DNA from: an uncultured Christensenellaceae bacterium
GTDB lineage: Bacteria; Bacillota; Clostridia; Christensenellales; Borkfalkiaceae
Assembly (NCBI GenBank): GCA_910588465.1
Contig: CAJUOP010000025.1
Coordinates: forward strand, 4,293-20,515
DNA: 16,223 nt
Direction of reading: 5' to 3'
Of this stretch, positions 7,537 through 14,268 are shown piece by piece. Numbering within the stretch: the stretch's first letter is position 1; each line of letters begins with the position of its first letter. A program made the position numbers and the translations under genes. The notes under the pieces are model-generated. The model searched no databases. It was not told the origin of the DNA and worked only from the letters and a program-made list of their open reading frames with translations.

Positions 7537-8298
7537 ATGGCAGTAACTGCAACATTCAGAACAACCGCGGGAACCAAGACGTGGGAAGTCTCCCCGCGCA
7601 AGGTTCTCGATATTGACGGGCTGAGCACGGGCTTCGAGCTCGAAGCCGACAACAACAGCGCCGTCGAAGGATCCCCGCTCACAAACGAGCGCGGGCTCAA
7701 AAAGAAGCAAATCAGCTTTTCGTCCAACTTCCACGCCGCTCTCGGCTTTGACGTTCGGGCGGAATTTGACAGCTGGGAAACATGGGTGGGACTTGCCGGC
7801 ATTCTCCGCTTCGGCGGCGAACGCTTCGGCGCGAATAGCTGGCTCCTTACCGGCGCGAAAGCTACAAATATTCAGACCGATCCGAGCGGGCGCTGGCGCA
7901 GTTTCAAGATGGCGTTCACTTTTGAAGAAAGCGACGACACCACCGTCGACGACATCGAAGAAGCGGAAGCGGCAATCGAAGCGGCAAAGTCGGCGGTCGG
8001 CGTTCAACCGCCCGCGGCGTTTGTAACCGCCAAGAAAGCGCCGAACCCGTTCCTTGCTAAGTTATTGAAAAAGACGACGGGCAGCGAGCTCATCATCGCG
8101 CTGGGCGACGTCGTTCGCTTCACAGGCGGCGCGCAATACACAACGAGCACCGGCTCGACGGTTATCAAGAACTCGGCGGCGGGGCTTGCAAAAGTAACCA
8201 AATTTGCAAAAAGCGCCCCGCACCCTTATTTTCTCGTCAGCGTCGACGGCTCGACGGATGTCGCGGGCTGGGTAAGCGCATCGCAGGTTACGGTATAA
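7537..8298 (+). CDS. Baseplate/tail protein with C-terminal SH3-like domain
   Basis: A 253-residue protein. AAAAGGAGG at 7522-7530 precedes ATG 7537; the frame is open 16 codons upstream, but that part overlaps the previous gene. The N-terminal ~130 residues (WEVSPRKVLDIDGLSTGFEL, FSSNFHAALGFDVRAEFDSW, WLLTGAKATNIQTDPSGRWR) form a beta-rich domain seen in Clostridia phage baseplate regions. An Ala/Glu-rich linker of about 35 residues follows. Residues about 187-253 (LGDVVRFTGGAQYTTSTGST ... HPYFLVSVDG ... VAGWVSASQVTV) have the pattern of bacterial SH3-type modules, with the typical terminal GWV-x-A motif. Such modules often bind cell wall, so a role in surface contact is plausible but inferred. 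Confidence 0.7.
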   Translation: MAVTATFRTTAGTKTWEVSPRKVLDIDGLSTGFELEADNNSAVEGSPLTNERGLKKKQISFSSNFHAALGFDVRAEFDSWETWVGLAGILRFGGERFGANSWLLTGAKATNIQTDPSGRWRSFKMAFTFEESDDTTVDDIEEAEAAIEAAKSAVGVQPPAAFVTAKKAPNPFLAKLLKKTTGSELIIALGDVVRFTGGAQYTTSTGSTVIKNSAAGLAKVTKFAKSAPHPYFLVSVDGSTDVAGWVSASQVTV

Positions 8299-8308
8299 GG
8301 AGGCTATT

Positions 8309-8593
8309 ATGTTAAGCAAAGGCAATTCAGATATAGCCGTCTGCGTGAATAATCTGCTCAAAACTTCGCGCGGCGAGGTTCCCTACGAGCGACTGAAAGG
8401 CGTCAACTTTTCATTACTCGACGGGCCCGCGTCGACTGCAGGGCAGGAAATGATCGAGGACATAGAATGGATGCTCTCGATTTACGAACCCCGCGCAAAG
8501 GTTGACGGCGTTCAGCTCATTCCTGACGACGCGCAGAACGGTCGCTTCACGATAAAGGCAAATATATCAACGCAGGGGGCAACAGACCTATGA
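8309..8593 (+). CDS. Baseplate wedge protein, gpW/gp25-like
   Basis: A 94-residue protein; TAAGGAGG just before ATG 8309. The sequence VCVNNLLKTSRGEVPYERLK, then IEWMLSIYEPRAKVDGVQLI, follows the T4 gp25 / P2 gpW pattern: an N-terminal helix ending in a T/S-R-x-GE-x-P-Y turn, and an E/D-rich helix followed by P-R-x-x-V. This protein initiates sheath assembly and forms part of the wedge core with gpJ. Its stop overlaps the gpJ start (ATGA at 8590), as usual for this pair. Confidence 0.88.
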   Translation: MLSKGNSDIAVCVNNLLKTSRGEVPYERLKGVNFSLLDGPASTAGQEMIEDIEWMLSIYEPRAKVDGVQLIPDDAQNGRFTIKANISTQGATDL

Positions 8594-9927
8594 ACGAATT
8601 TATCACAACGGACGCGGAACTGATCCGCGACGAAATAATCACGGAACTCGAATCATCCGTCGGCGGGCCGCTTTACCCGGGCGACGAGCGCAGGATGTTC
8701 GCCGAAGCTCTTGTCGCGGTGTTCGTCTCTATGTACAATTCCCTGAACGACGCGGCGCGGCAGAAAATGCTCCGATATGCGCGGGGATCCGTACTCGATG
8801 CACTCGGCGAGCGCGTCGGTGTTGCAAGGATCGCACCGACGTCGGCAACGACAACGCTGCGATTCTCTTTATCGGAACCCGTCGGGGAAAACGTATTGAT
8901 CCCGCAGGGAACCAGAGCCACAAGCGACAGCACCCACTATTTTGAAACGACAGCCGCGGCGGTTATCGAAGTCGGCGAGACGTTTATCGACGTGGACGCG
9001 AAAAGCGTCGACGGCGGTGCGGCATATAACGGGATCCCGATCGGAGGGATCAATTCTCTCGTTGATCCCGTTGTGTACGTCGACCGCGTGAGCAATACGA
9101 CGGAAACGTCGGGCGGTGGCGACGAAGAAACCGACGACAGCTATCGGGAACGAATCAAAGCCGCACCTTCCAAACTCTCGACCGCGGGCCCGATAAACGG
9201 CTATAAATACTGGGCAATGAGCGCGGACTCGAAGATCGTCGACGTTACGGTCAAATCGGAGCAGGAGACAATCACGCGCGACTTGCCCGTGTGCGGCGGG
9301 AAAGCGTTCAAGGGCGGCGACACGCTTCTCTTCGATACATTGACCGTCTACAAGGCAAACGGCGCCACAGCGGCTAAAAACGGCGATTATACGGCGGAAT
9401 ATACCGACGGGCTTCTCACTATTACGCTAACGAGCGGTGGCGCGCTTTCCGGCGCGTCCAGCGTTAAAATATCGATCGACACAACAAACGCGGGCGTCGT
9501 CAGAATCGTGCCTATGTGTGCGGACGGAGAGATCCCCGACGACACCGTTCTCGAGAAAGTCTTTGCTGCCGTCAACGCTTCGGAAGTTCGTCCGCTGACG
9601 GACAGGGTAAAAGTCGAAGCTCCGACGGTTGAAGAATATGACGTCGTCCTGACTTACTACACGACCGCAGCAGAAGAAAGCGACTGCATCCTTACGGTAG
9701 AAGGCGCGGGCGGCGCGATTGATCAGTTCAACAAATGGCAAAGCGCGGAGCTCGGGCGCGATATAAACCCCGACAAGCTCCGTGCGTTGATTCTCGCACC
9801 GTCCGGCGACGGCGCCGTCGGTGCTTCCCGCGTTGTTATTACGAGCCCCACCTTTAAGGAACTGAACGACACGACGATCGCCAAATTCAGCGGAACAAAA
9901 ACGATCAAACACGAGGTGGTCAAATGA
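8590..9927 (+). CDS. Baseplate assembly protein J (gpJ-like wedge)
   Basis: A 445-residue protein starting in an ATGA overlap with the gp25-like gene. Recognisable baseplate_J features: the N-terminal helical part with YPGDERRMFAEALVAVFVSM, the L-G-E-R-x-G-V-x-R motif (LDALGERVGVARI), the strand VLIPQGTRATSD, AAYNGIPIGGINSLVDP, and the TSGGGDEETDDSYRERIKAA helix near residues 173-192. The C-terminal half has DRVKVEAPTVEEYDVVLTYY and LGRDINPDKLRALIL. Between about residues 223 and 300 there is an extra beta-rich segment not expected in P2 gpJ (see findings). gpJ forms the wedge ring around the hub. Confidence 0.9.
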   Translation: MNEFITTDAELIRDEIITELESSVGGPLYPGDERRMFAEALVAVFVSMYNSLNDAARQKMLRYARGSVLDALGERVGVARIAPTSATTTLRFSLSEPVGENVLIPQGTRATSDSTHYFETTAAAVIEVGETFIDVDAKSVDGGAAYNGIPIGGINSLVDPVVYVDRVSNTTETSGGGDEETDDSYRERIKAAPSKLSTAGPINGYKYWAMSADSKIVDVTVKSEQETITRDLPVCGGKAFKGGDTLLFDTLTVYKANGATAAKNGDYTAEYTDGLLTITLTSGGALSGASSVKISIDTTNAGVVRIVPMCADGEIPDDTVLEKVFAAVNASEVRPLTDRVKVEAPTVEEYDVVLTYYTTAAEESDCILTVEGAGGAIDQFNKWQSAELGRDINPDKLRALILAPSGDGAVGASRVVITSPTFKELNDTTIAKFSGTKTIKHEVVK

Positions 9928-10493
9928 TTAAGCTCGACGATGTGGACGTTCTCAAACTCGTTCCCGAATTTATGCGGAACGACGCGGCGGTTCAAGGGCT
10001 CGCTGCTGCCGTCAATTCGCTCATCAAAGCGCCGGGCGCCAGAATTAAAACCGCCCGCGTCTGGGATCAAATCGACCGACTAACGGATGCCCAGCTCGAC
10101 GAACTCGCGTATGAACTCGACATCGACTGGTACGACAAAGACCTGCCGCTCGAAAATAAGCGGGCGCTTGTAAAATCTGCCGATCTCGTTCATAGCCGTC
10201 GCGGCACAAAATGGGCGGTCGAGCAGGTTCTTATCGACACCTTCGGAAGCGGCACCGTAAAGGAATGGTATGACTATAACGGTCAGCCTTTTCATTTTCG
10301 GGTAAGCACAGATTACCCGCTCGAAACGCAGGACATCATCGAACAATTCAGGAAGGCGGTCGCAGTCGCAAAACCCTGTCGGGCGGTTCTCGATTCCATC
10401 GAGTTCGCTCACTCGGGCGCGACGAGCGCCTTCACGGCGACGGCAAGCATCGGCGTTGATATTAAGGCGGCGGGCGTCGCTATAAACATTTAA
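9924..10493 (+). CDS. Tail protein I (gpI-like)
   Basis: A 189-residue protein with ATGA overlap to gpJ and a GAGGTGG just before ATG 9924. The features LKLVPEFMRNDAAVQGLAAA, the stretch ARVWDQIDRLTDAQLDELAY, and DWYDKDLPLENKRALVKSAD followed by HSRRGTKWAVEQVLIDTFG are characteristic of the P2 gpI family (tail_P2_I). This protein forms the wedge arm linking gpJ to the fibre and is normally encoded just before the fibre gene, as here. It has the usual length and no visible defect. Confidence 0.9.
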   Translation: MIKLDDVDVLKLVPEFMRNDAAVQGLAAAVNSLIKAPGARIKTARVWDQIDRLTDAQLDELAYELDIDWYDKDLPLENKRALVKSADLVHSRRGTKWAVEQVLIDTFGSGTVKEWYDYNGQPFHFRVSTDYPLETQDIIEQFRKAVAVAKPCRAVLDSIEFAHSGATSAFTATASIGVDIKAAGVAINI

Positions 10494-10503
10494 GGAGACA
10501 ATT

Positions 10504-12504
10504 ATGTGGAATGACGCAGTAGTAACGAACGCGGGCAAAGAACTGCTCGCGCAATGGCTCGGCGGCGGCGAACTTGTCATTGACAGCGCCGCGACCGGTC
10601 AGGGCACCGTTGCGGCGAGTTTGCTCATGGGGCAGACCGAGCTCGTAAGCAAAAAGCAAAATATGAGCATTGTCAAGGCGGAGAACATCGGCGGCGGACG
10701 GCGCCTTCAGCTTCAACTGACAAGCGAAGGTGTAACAAACGCCTATACGATCAACCAGATCGGCATCTGGGCGAAGCTCGGCGACGGCGATGCAAAAATG
10801 ATCGCTATCTTCCAAGACAACACGGGAATCAGCGTTCCGACGTTTGAGCAAATGCCCGATTATGTATTCACGTTTTACGCGACGATCCAAATGTCGAACA
10901 GCGGCGAGCTCGTCGTCAACGTCGACAAAAGCGCGATCGTTACGCGGGCGGACTTTGAGGAGCACACCAACAACAAGGAGAACCCGCACGAAGTAACGCA
11001 AAAACAGCTTTTCGACGATCTGACCGAAACGACTGCGCTCGCGGCGACGGACTTCATTCCCATCGAAGTTGTTGCGGACGGCACCGCGAAAAAGATCTCG
11101 AAGGAAAACCTGCACAAAGCTCTGGGGCTAAATACGACGTCCATCACAGGCGCGACGGTAACGCTCGGGGCTTCTCAAACGTATTCCGGATCCGTAAAAA
11201 CACAAGCCGTCAGCTCCGTCGTTGTCGGCGGGAAAACTCTGACGGAAGGTACCGACTATATCGTTTCGGGAAACACCGGAACGAACGCAGGGAACTACAC
11301 CCTTGTTATCACGGGAGTCGGTGCGTATGTGGGCTCTATCGCCAAATCGTGGACGATCGCGAAGGCGGCGGGATCCGTGAGCGTGAGCTCGTCGGCAGTC
11401 AGCGTTATCGGAGCCGCTGGAAGGACGACGACGGTAACCGTCAGTCGTTCGGGTAACGGAACGATTATAGCCGCAAGCAGCGCGCCAGAAGTCGCAGACG
11501 TTACGCTCAGCGGCACCACGTTGACTATTAAGGGAATGAGCTCCGGCTCGGCGGTCATAACGGTTACGGTCGCGGCTGGAACGAACCACCAAGCGGCAAC
11601 CTGCAGGATCTCTGTCTCGGCGACGATATTCCCGAGCGTTCTAAACGACAACTCGTGGGAGCAGATTCGGTATGCATCCGACAACGGACTCGCGGCTTCG
11701 ATCTGGTCTGTCGGTGCAACGAAAAAAGTCAAGGTGCAGGGCAATGTCGGCGCGCAGGCAATCGATGCAGAGCTATGGGTGTATATTCTGGGCTTCAATC
11801 ATAACGCGGCCCGCGAAGGCAACAACAAAATACACTTCGGAACCTTCAAAACCGCACAATCGGGCGGGACGGACGTCGGTTTAATTGACAATGAGTACGG
11901 AAAATACTATACTGATGGAAGGAAGTGCTTCAATCTCAACCATTGGGGCTATTACAATTACGGCGGCTGGAAAGCCTGTGATGCCCGTTATGATATACTG
12001 GGCTCGACCGATAAGTCGCCCCAGAACTACGGTTCGGCACGAGTATCGGGTGACGTCGGGTACGATGCGAGCGCGACCTGCGCTTTGAAACCCGTCTCCA
12101 ATACGCTTATGGCGGCGCTTCCCGCGGATCTCCGTGCGGTTATGAAGCCGATCACAAAATACACCGACAACATAGGAGGCGGAACAAATGACGCAGGCAA
12201 CGTAACGGCATCGGTTGATTATCTACCGCTGTTAGCGGAAAAAGAAATTTTCGGATCAAGAACTTACGCGAACAGTTCAGAGCAGAATTATCAAGCCCAA
12301 TATGCCTATTTTGCGAACGGCAACACGAAAGTAAAATATCGGCATTCAGCCGTCTCTCAGACGGCTGTGTGGTGGTCGCGCTCCCCCTATTACAATAATA
12401 ACAACAATTTCTGCTGTGTGTGGTCGAGCGGTGGCGCGAACAATAACAATACAAACAATTCGCGGGCGGTGGCGCCGGATTTCGCATTCTCCCTGAGAAG
12501 GTAG
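10504..12504 (+). CDS. Receptor-binding tail fibre with Ig-like domains and DUF6273/lectin-like diversified tip
   Basis: A 666-residue protein; TAAGGAGAC precedes ATG 10504. Domains: residues 1-150, phage fibre N-terminus (WNDAVVTNAGKELLAQWLGG; INQIGIWAKLGDGDAKMIAI), expected to attach to the baseplate; about 155-205, a linker with HTNNKENPHEVTQKQLFDDL; about 212-290, an MBG/Ig-like repeat (GTDYIVSGNTGTNAGNYTLV); about 290-373, a second BIG2-like Ig domain; about 376-666, a DUF6273 / C-type-lectin-like domain (WVYILGFNHNAAREGNNKIH; NTLMAALPADLRAVMKPITK; AVWWSRSP). Its last 38 codons contain a striking Asn (AAY) cluster with the look of a DGR repeat. It lies immediately upstream of a DGR-type reverse transcriptase, so it is the likely diversified adhesin. 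Confidence 0.88.
   Translation: MWNDAVVTNAGKELLAQWLGGGELVIDSAATGQGTVAASLLMGQTELVSKKQNMSIVKAENIGGGRRLQLQLTSEGVTNAYTINQIGIWAKLGDGDAKMIAIFQDNTGISVPTFEQMPDYVFTFYATIQMSNSGELVVNVDKSAIVTRADFEEHTNNKENPHEVTQKQLFDDLTETTALAATDFIPIEVVADGTAKKISKENLHKALGLNTTSITGATVTLGASQTYSGSVKTQAVSSVVVGGKTLTEGTDYIVSGNTGTNAGNYTLVITGVGAYVGSIAKSWTIAKAAGSVSVSSSAVSVIGAAGRTTTVTVSRSGNGTIIAASSAPEVADVTLSGTTLTIKGMSSGSAVITVTVAAGTNHQAATCRISVSATIFPSVLNDNSWEQIRYASDNGLAASIWSVGATKKVKVQGNVGAQAIDAELWVYILGFNHNAAREGNNKIHFGTFKTAQSGGTDVGLIDNEYGKYYTDGRKCFNLNHWGYYNYGGWKACDARYDILGSTDKSPQNYGSARVSGDVGYDASATCALKPVSNTLMAALPADLRAVMKPITKYTDNIGGGTNDAGNVTASVDYLPLLAEKEIFGSRTYANSSEQNYQAQYAYFANGNTKVKYRHSAVSQTAVWWSRSPYYNNNNNFCCVWSSGGANNNNTNNSRAVAPDFAFSLRR
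12347..12367 (+). repeat. Perfect 9-bp inverted repeat inside fibre gene, just before the Asn-rich tip
   Basis: CAGCCGTCT (12347-12355), loop CTC, AGACGGCTG (12359-12367): a tight, GC-rich hairpin inside coding sequence (encoding AVSQTAV). It ends 20 bases before the AAY-rich segment starting at 12388. A hairpin beside the variable region is needed for target recognition in the Bordetella phage DGR, although there it lies downstream of the variable region. Confidence 0.75.
12388..12504 (+). repeat. Candidate DGR variable (or template) repeat at fibre 3' end
   Basis: From 12394 to 12459, 11 of 22 codons are AAC or AAT, whereas the G+C-rich codons between them (TGC TGT GTG TGG TCG AGC GGT GGC GCG) have almost no adenine. 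AAY codons are the signature of DGR template repeats, because adenine-specific mutagenesis of AAY reaches many amino acids but never a stop. The Asn clusters sit in the ligand-facing loop region of the lectin-like fold between the conserved WWSRSP and VAPDF motifs. A G/C-rich run (12462-12477) and a short hairpin TTCTC-CCT-GAGAA (12487-12499) lie at its 3' end, where an IMH-like site would be expected. I see no second copy in the window. Confidence 0.6.
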
Positions 12505-12584
12505 AAAGTCGAAAAAAGTAACTTTATGTGAACCGACTGATGCGAAAGGAGAGATGATTTCCCGGAAGAAATTCCAAAACTGTT

Positions 12585-12689
12585 CTTTGACGATCGTGCA
12601 CGGACGCTTCTTGCATGGCGGGCTATGTGCGTAACCCGTTTCATGTGCACGATCAAAGCGGCTTAGAACGCACCCTACACCACAGCCGC
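12585..12689 (+). ncRNA. Candidate structured RNA between fibre gene and reverse transcriptase
   Basis: The whole gap 12505-12706 (202 bases) lacks a convincing gene and is rich in pairings. The main hairpin has a perfect 10-bp stem GATCGTGCAC (12592-12601) / GTGCACGATC (12645-12654), extended outward by CTTT/AAAG across a three-base bulge and inward by CGGG (12619-12622) / CCCG (12635-12638). A second stem is GCGGCT (12658-12663) / AGCCGC (12684-12689), ending just before the RT ribosome binding site (GAGG 12692-12695). No T run follows either, so they are not terminators. Position matches the structured spacer between template repeat and RT in DGRs; an RNA role is inferred. Confidence 0.5.
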
Positions 12690-12706
12690 GCGAGGTAACG
12701 AAAATT

Positions 12707-13900
12707 ATGACAAGCGACGAACGGCACGAAGCAAGGTACCAACGACGCAAAGCAAAACGTGAGCAACGCCGAAAAGACCGCGCCCGAGCGGTCGGCGGTT
12801 TAGCTCGCGTTTTTACCTACAACGCGATGTTTAAGGCAGGGCGAAAATGTTGCAACGGTGTGCGCTGGAAGAATAGCGTCCAACGCTTCGAGATGCACCT
12901 ATTTTCGCAAACTGCAAAATGCCGCAGACTGCTGTTCGAGAAAAAATGGAAGCCCGGGAAGTACGTTGTTTTCCCGTTGAATGAGCGAGGCAAAAAGCGC
13001 ATTATAAGCGCGCCGAGAATACAGGATCGTCAAGTACATAAAACCCTGAATCAGCGCGCTTTGATGCCGTTATATACGCCCGACATGATTAGCCACAACG
13101 GCGCCAATCTTCCCGGCAAAGGCTTCCACTTTTCACTTCACGCGCTCGCAGACGAACTTAGGTGGCACTTCCGCCACTATGGAAGAGAAGGCTGGATCAT
13201 TTTGACCGACTTTGAAAAATTCTTCCCCTCTGCACCGCATTCGGCGATCTATCAACGACACGAACGAATCCTACTGCATCCCAACATTCGGGATCTTGCC
13301 GACCGTTTTCTTGAACCCGGCGGCAAGGGACTGCCGCTCGGCGTTGAGATCAGTCAAATGGAGATGGTTGCGCTTCCGTCCCCGGTTGATAATTTTCTGA
13401 AATGTCAACTTCATTTGAAAGGCGCCGGGCATCACATGGACGACTATGCGATACTCGTTCCGCCAGACGTTGATCCGAAAGACGTGCTCGCGCAATTCGT
13501 TAAAAAGGCGGAGAGCATCGGGCTGAAGGTCAGTCTCGCGAAAACGCGTATCCAGCCACTCACGAAGCCCTTCAAGTTCTGCAAGGCAAAGTTCCAGCTT
13601 ACCGAAACCGGTCGCGTTGTCATTCACGGCAATCGTCAAAGCGTTTACAGGTTCCGCAGAAAGCTGAAGGCGTTCAAAAGAAAAATCGAGAACAAAGAGA
13701 AAACACTCGAAGATCTATACACGCTCACACAGAGCTCTCTGGCATACTTCGAGAACTACGATGACCACAACCGCGTCTTGTCGTTGCGGCGGTTATTCTA
13801 CAAGCTGTTCGGCTTTTCAGCCGAGAAAATCGAAAATTTTAAGGAGGACATCCAGCCATGCAATATGTGGTTCACAGACGACTACGTTGTAAGAGCTTAA
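12707..13900 (+). CDS. Reverse transcriptase, DGR-type
   Basis: A 397-residue protein; GAGG (12692-12695) precedes ATG 12707. A very basic N-terminus (residues 5-28) is followed by RT motifs: fingers KKRIISAPRIQDRQVHKTLN (about 96-115) and NGANLPGKG (131-139); motif A ILTDFEKFFPS with Asp168; motif B LGVEISQ (211-217), the ...SQ form typical of DGR RTs; motif C HHMDDYAIL with Asp245-Asp246; motif D IGLKVSLAKT (271-280). Retron hallmarks (NAxxH, VTG) are absent. There is no protease, integrase or endonuclease domain. The usual YMDD is HMDD here. Late-operon placement next to the fibre supports a role in fibre diversification. The last 43 bases overlap the next gene. Confidence 0.9.
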   Translation: MTSDERHEARYQRRKAKREQRRKDRARAVGGLARVFTYNAMFKAGRKCCNGVRWKNSVQRFEMHLFSQTAKCRRLLFEKKWKPGKYVVFPLNERGKKRIISAPRIQDRQVHKTLNQRALMPLYTPDMISHNGANLPGKGFHFSLHALADELRWHFRHYGREGWIILTDFEKFFPSAPHSAIYQRHERILLHPNIRDLADRFLEPGGKGLPLGVEISQMEMVALPSPVDNFLKCQLHLKGAGHHMDDYAILVPPDVDPKDVLAQFVKKAESIGLKVSLAKTRIQPLTKPFKFCKAKFQLTETGRVVIHGNRQSVYRFRRKLKAFKRKIENKEKTLEDLYTLTQSSLAYFENYDDHNRVLSLRRLFYKLFGFSAEKIENFKEDIQPCNMWFTDDYVVRA

Positions 13901-14268
13901 GCGGCGACGTCAATCTTCCGTTCGGAACGCTCTGCACCCTGAACGGCGAGATCCTCGAAAAAGACGGCAAACCGCTCTTTTTCGTAATGAGCGAAAACGC
14001 CCACCAATACTTGGCGCGAAACGACGACGGGCACGGAATCGAGCGCGGGCGACTTACACAGGAGATCCAGAGCCGACTCCGACCGAAACCCAATCCGAAA
14101 GACGAAGCGAAACGCCTCGAAGCGTGGAACCGAATCTGGGACGACGAAAAATTGAAGCCTTACAAAATGCGTGAGCATCCCGACCACTGGTTATGGAATC
14201 ACGCATTTTTTAATGCGGACATTGCGACGTTGCAATATATTCTCAAAGTCATCGAAGGAGGTGCATGA
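13858..14268 (+). CDS. Conserved RT-adjacent phage protein of unknown function
   Basis: A 136-residue protein starting at ATG 13858, with AAGGAGG at 13841-13847 inside the RT gene; it overlaps the RT by 43 bases in another frame, so the two are probably translationally coupled. It has a beta-rich N-terminus (YVVHRRLRCKSLSGDVNLPF), a SENAHQYLARNDDGHGIERG motif, a charged helical middle and an aromatic C-terminal part (EHPDHWLWNHAFFNADIATL). From memory, similar proteins sit next to RTs in other Clostridia phages. It has no resemblance I can see to Avd, the four-helix DGR accessory protein. Function unknown; an RT accessory role is speculation based on coupling. Confidence 0.8.
   Translation: MQYVVHRRLRCKSLSGDVNLPFGTLCTLNGEILEKDGKPLFFVMSENAHQYLARNDDGHGIERGRLTQEIQSRLRPKPNPKDEAKRLEAWNRIWDDEKLKPYKMREHPDHWLWNHAFFNADIATLQYILKVIEGGA

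Noticed and set aside
11880..12010. AAT/TAT-rich patch in the fibre gene as a second variable repeat
   Set aside because: The encoded Asn/Tyr residues (FNLNHWGYYNYGGWKACDAR) belong to the conserved core of DUF6273 domains, and the patch does not match the 3' repeat.
12554..12634. A 26-codon reading frame (MISRKKFQNCSLTIVHGRFL...) with AAAGGAG upstream in the gap before the RT
   Set aside because: The Shine-Dalgarno spacing is only about two bases and the frame runs through the main hairpin. The pairing pattern explains the sequence better than a peptide. A leader peptide cannot be fully excluded.
12592..12654. Inverted repeat read as a rho-independent terminator of the fibre gene
   Set aside because: No T run follows, the loop region is long and itself paired, and the downstream RT has no evident promoter of its own, so read-through is needed.
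12505..13900. Retron (msr-msd plus RT) reading of the hairpin-rich gap and RT
   Set aside because: The RT lacks the retron NAxxH and VTG motifs and has the DGR-type motif B ending in SQ; no clear a1/a2 repeats with a branching G context were seen.
12707..13900. Group II intron reverse transcriptase
   Set aside because: No maturase X or HNH domain, no intron domain V-like hairpin after the gene, and the RT gene is embedded in a phage operon with overlapping translation.
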